From contig JAJNNQ010000126.1 of assembly GCA_027886175.1 (NCBI GenBank), forward strand, positions 620,001 to 684,000: a DNA stretch of 64,000 nucleotides, read 5' to 3'. The DNA comes from Phylloscopus collybita. Taxonomy: Eukaryota; Chordata; Aves; Passeriformes; Phylloscopidae. Both the position numbers and the translations under genes were made by a program. This document shows positions 60,041 to 64,000 of this stretch, piece by piece (within the stretch, counting starts at the first letter, position 1; every line of letters begins with the position of its first letter). The notes below the pieces were generated by a model, which was not told the origin of the DNA, did not search any database, and saw only the letters and a list, made by a program, of their open reading frames with translations.

Positions 60041-61743
60041 TGAACCAAAAATACCCCTCTAGCAGAAGATTAGCCATGTTCTTAGACTGTATAATCTCTG
60101 AGTCATTCTAGGGAGCTGTGCAGTTTTACCTGGAAGTCAGCTCCCTGCTGTCAAAGGCTGCCTTTGGAAGCTGGGCCAGTTCTATGCCAGCTGTACCTCT
60201 TCTGGAGAAAAGACTGAGCCCAGCCTTGGCTCCCATGTCCTGAGCCATGAATAAGCTTCCCTGGGTCTTGTGAGCTCTTTTTGATGGATTGAGGATCTTC
60301 CCCCACACCTGAGACTGGAAAGAGCAAAAGTCAGACAACTCATGGGCCCAGATAAAGCTGAATTAATAGGTGAAGGCAAAACCAAAGGAACGACCAAAAC
60401 CAAACCAAATAGCACAGTGAAGGAAATTGCTCAGCACCTCACACAGGCAAAACAATGCCCAGCCAGTCTCTGAACAGCCCCCTCCTTTGTAACTGAAATC
60501 CCCACCTTTCTCCTCTACCTTTTGTTGCTGAGCATGATATTATCATCAGATTTTTTTTTGTTTTTGGCTGACACCGTTGTTGAACTTCTCGAAGTAAAGG
60601 GGTAAAGTAAAGACAGAGCCCTAAGAGAGTCCAGCTGCAGGAGTCTTGCTTCTGATCTTGGGGCTTGGAAACAGCACACATCCTGTCATGGGTGTTGTGG
60701 CCCTCAGCATGCTTTCTTAACCTCAGACTGTGCCTTGTAGTTTTCCTGGTCTTCTAGAACTTGTTCAGCACTTGAGCAAGCTTTAAAAAAAATATTTTGT
60801 ATGTGGCCAGTACTTTAAATAGATACAGAAAGCAAGCCTTCAGGAGTGTCTTGGGATAGGATTTAATGCTTGTCACAAATCAATAATTTAATGGCATTGC
60901 TCATAATAATTTATACAGTGCTATTGATTTTTTCAAACCTATCTACTAGCTGCAAAGCTCAAATTCTAAAAGTTCATTAGACATGGAAGATTTAAATATT
61001 TTTCAATACTAATTAGGCTTTTGTACATTTACCATTTCCAAGCAACTTTACATATTTTAATCTTCTATTAAATATGTTGGAGTTGACATCTGGGACTTAC
61101 AATTTTTTTTTTATTGATCTTGCTTTTGAGCAGATGGACATCTGTCAGTGATTGTTAACTTAGTCTAAGCAATAATCAAATTATATTTAGACCAAAGTCC
61201 TTGCTGAACCCCACCAAATCTTACTCCCATGTACTGTCCCATGTTCCTGACTGGCTTGCAAAGATGGGACACTCTCAGGAAACACGAGGGCAATATTAGA
61301 CCAGTTGTTTTTTTGTCAGATGGTTTAGGTAACTTGGTTGGTTGTTGCCTGTGGAACTGGACACAATAAAACACTGAGGGGAACAAAAAGATCATTGAGG
61401 GGAATAAAAAGAGAAAGAAAAGATGTTTTCAAACCAGCCGAGATGGTTCTGAAACCAGCAGAGGCGTGGCTTCTGTGGGTCTGCCTTGCTGTAGCCCTGT
61501 AGCAGTCACTGTTCTGTAAGTGGAGTTACCAGACAGGTGTTGTCCACTGTTTGTGGTCAAATCACAAACTGGCCACAGAAAGCTTGGAATCACAGTTACT
61601 CAAGGTGATGGCACAATAACAAACAAATTCACTGCTGAGTTTGATTTTCTTTTCAATTTTTACAGTACAGATTTTAACTTCTAATGTTCTCACCAAACAG
61701 TTAATAAAATCTTGAGAATTGCTTTTGGGATCCTGTGAAATAG

Positions 61744-62165
61744 GAGAATCACAGAACTTGATGAGTTGGAAGGGAACTACCAGGATCACCGGGTCCAGCC
61801 CCTGGCCCTGCACAGGACACCCAAGGAATCACACACCCCATGTGCCCAAGAGCATCAGCCAAACACTTACTGAACTCTTTGAGGCTGGTGCTGTGACCAT
61901 TTCCCTGAGGAGCCTGTTCCACTGCTCATTCACCCTCTGTGTGGAAAAACTTTTCCTCACATCCAACCTGCACCTCCCCTGACTCAGCTTCATTGCCTTG
62001 AGTCCTGTCACTGGTCATGAGAGTGAGGAGATCAGTGCCTGCCCCCCTGCTTCCCTATCATGAGGATGTTGAAGACCACAGTGAGGTCTCCCCTCAGTTT
62101 CTCCTTCTCCAGGCTGAGCAGCCAAGTGTCCCCGGCTGTTCCTTGTATGGCTTCACCTCCAGAAG
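61744..62165 (-). mobile_element. MAP1B: CR1 LINE, 3' end in MAP1B intron 2
   Basis: Antisense CR1 3' end, beginning GAGAATCACAGAACTTGATG on the + strand and running through the segment whose reverse translation gives RCRLDVRKSFSTQRVNEQWNR. It ends in the region equivalent to 'gaggtctcccctcag...ctccaggctgagcag'. It is the only clear interspersed repeat I see in the visible part of MAP1B. Confidence 0.88.
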
Positions 62166-64000
62166 AACAAGAAACTACAAGCAATCTCAGTCTTTCAGCT
62201 GTCTTTGAATTTCCTTGTCATGTATGATGTCTTTCGAATTGTTACTATTTGCAAAAGTTAGTCTTTTCCAATGCAAAATAAAGGTGTCATGCTCTTCTTC
62301 TGGTTCAAAATCCATTCCCACCAAAGCTTCTATGTAAAATCCATCGTATCATGCAGGTAAAGCTGCTCCATTGAAAAAACCCCTTCAGATTAGCAGTTAA
62401 AAAAAAAACAAACAACAAAAACAAACCCAAACCAAGCAACTGACAATCCACATCATGCTTCTTAACCATTCCCATTTGTGGAAGTTGCCTTACCAGGAAT
62501 TGTGCTCCCTCATGCTGCTTTTACCAGCAGATGGCATTCTCAATGGCCATGCTCACTGCTGTGCAGTAAATGATCACATTCTAAAGTCATTGTGAATACT
62601 TCTGTAATCTTTTTAGGTCTTGGTTCTTAATGTGAGACATGTGTTTCTATTTTTCTCTGAGATCTTGCTTGGAGTTTAAATTTCAGAGAATTCATCTCTG
62701 TTGACTGTGAAAGATAAATCCCTCAATGTGAAATGAGCTCAGCAAACTTCAGGTCTCTCACTGTCAATGAAGGAAAAGCTCATTCAGGTCAAGAACTGTC
62801 TCAGGTTGAAGACCACAGATGTTGATCATTTTGTGCAAATGCAAACATTAACTCCGCAGAGCTAGTAGGGAAAACCCCCCCCCAAGATTATTACCCACAG
62901 CTGAATTTGTACATAAATTAACACATCTCTAGATACAGATAAGACAATCAGCCTGAGAGATCATGTATTCTCTGTATTTTCTGGATATCTCCAATAGACC
63001 TGAACTTCTCCTGGTTAGAGAAGCTGCAATATAAATCACAGTAAAACCTGGAGTAGTGCCTCTCTCTCAGAGCACATTATGGAATAAAAGACCTGAGACC
63101 TAAGCAAGTAGAGTCTGACTCACTTGTCAAGTTTAGTGAATCTCAGGGTTTTTTCCCTGTCTCAGTCTGTGCTATGACTGTCTGCTAGGAATATAGGAGT
63201 ACAGTAGCAGGTAGTTTGACAAAGCAAATCAGTATTGTCTGTCTAAAAATACTTGTAGGTATTCGTACAAGTTAAGTCCCAGTGTGGCATTTTTCCTTTC
63301 TCAGAGATGGCAAAAAAAAAAAAAAAAAAAAAATCTCAGCTTTCTAAGAGACTGCAGAACATGATATATCATAAACCAAGAGACCTGAAATTTACTTCTT
63401 AATTTTGCCTCTGAACTGTGTGAAGACTGACTGTGGCAGTCATACTCAAATGCTGGGACAATTGGACAATAATCCAATCCACGATTTGGATTATTCAATT
63501 GCAGTAAGGTAATGGCATTTAATTATTTTTGTGTCTCTTCAGCTCTCCATCAGGGCCAAGTGTGCCAGTAGGGAATCTAATGCCAGTGATTTATGCAGTG
63601 TGGTCTTCATTAAAATTCAAAATGAGGCCACCGACTTTCTTCAAGTAAGCCAGTAAGATACTAGCCAGGTGTTAATGCAAACGCTAAAGGGATCACTCAA
63701 ATTGATTTGAAAATAACAGTAGTAGAGACGAAAAGCTGAGATCAGCCATTTGTGAAATTGTGTAACTCCTTCAGATTTCTGAGTTGTATTAAAAAAAAAG
63801 GACACGTGAGGACCTTTTTAATAAGCAGCACCTGCATACATCTGCATGGGCAAAATCTTTTTCATTCATGCAAATACTGGCAAATGGACAATCAAATACT
63901 TTTTCATCTCATTTAGTTGTGGTGGAGTAGCAGGGCTCTCAATTCTGACTGAAAGCAGCTCTTTGTTACCACTCATTTAAAAAAAAAAACAAACCAGCTC

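Larger units (their letters stand above)
53213..64000 (+). other. MAP1B: MAP1B intron 2, 5' part (continues past the window)
   Basis: More than 10.7 kb of intron follows the GTGAGT donor of exon 2. It includes a 45-T run (55364-55408), an AT-rich low-complexity patch (59289-59510), an A/C-rich tract (59745-60040), one antisense CR1 copy (61744-62165), a 23-A run (63310-63332) and several repeat-free AT-rich stretches. No reading frame resembles MAP1B exon 3. Short open frames such as 53795-54028 and 58569-58784 resemble nothing I know and are best taken as chance. Confidence 0.8.

Noticed and set aside
1..64000. CRISPR arrays, operons, tRNA or rRNA genes
   Set aside because: Tandem repeats here are microsatellites without spacers, the only gene has introns, and I saw no cloverleaf or rRNA sequence.

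Overview
This window is vertebrate nuclear DNA, almost certainly from a bird and probably a songbird. The evidence is many CR1 LINE 3' ends, several LTR families that I recognise from memory as typical of avian or passerine genomes, long A/C-rich low-complexity tracts, and a CpG-island promoter with exon-intron structure. I see no bacterial genes, operons, CRISPR arrays, rRNA or tRNA.

The only gene I can support is the 5' end of MAP1B (microtubule-associated protein 1B), on the + strand. Exon 1 coding sequence (48229-48406) lies in a CpG island (about 47640-48950) with a TATA box at 48116. Exon 2 is 53111-53212. The two exons join in phase 1 and give the first 93 residues of the MAP1B heavy chain. 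Exon 3 and the rest of the gene lie beyond the right edge, so intron 2 is longer than 10.7 kb. In birds the segment equivalent to human 5q13 is on the Z chromosome, so this is probably Z-linked sequence; that is inference.

Layout. 1-47.6 kb is intergenic DNA upstream of MAP1B. It holds CR1 fragments (16.5-17.3, 27.2-27.7, 38.4, 43.3 and 43.6-44.7 kb) and LTRs (13.2-13.7, 15.8-16.3, 32.0-32.6, 36.7-37.3, 41.6-41.9, 42.0-43.0 and 44.3-44.6 kb). The LTR at 42.0-43.0 kb carries an antisense retroviral pol (RNase H region) fragment. There is also a 323-bp uninterrupted homopurine tract at 35 kb, containing 40 perfect copies of GAGAA, and several A/C-only tracts. 47.6-48.95 kb is the MAP1B promoter, 5'UTR, exon 1 and early intron 1. 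48.4-53.1 kb is intron 1. 53.2-64 kb is the visible part of intron 2, with a 45-T run, an AT-rich patch, another A/C tract and one CR1 copy.

No previously undescribed biological system is evident. The observations most worth checking are the LTR with an antisense pol segment, the homopurine tract, the recurrent A/C-only tracts (one abutting the MAP1B promoter), G-quadruplex potential beside the MAP1B start codon and in early intron 1, and several repeat-free AT-rich stretches that look like conserved non-coding elements. The repeat calls rest on recognising family sequence by eye; boundaries are approximate unless a target-site duplication is given.
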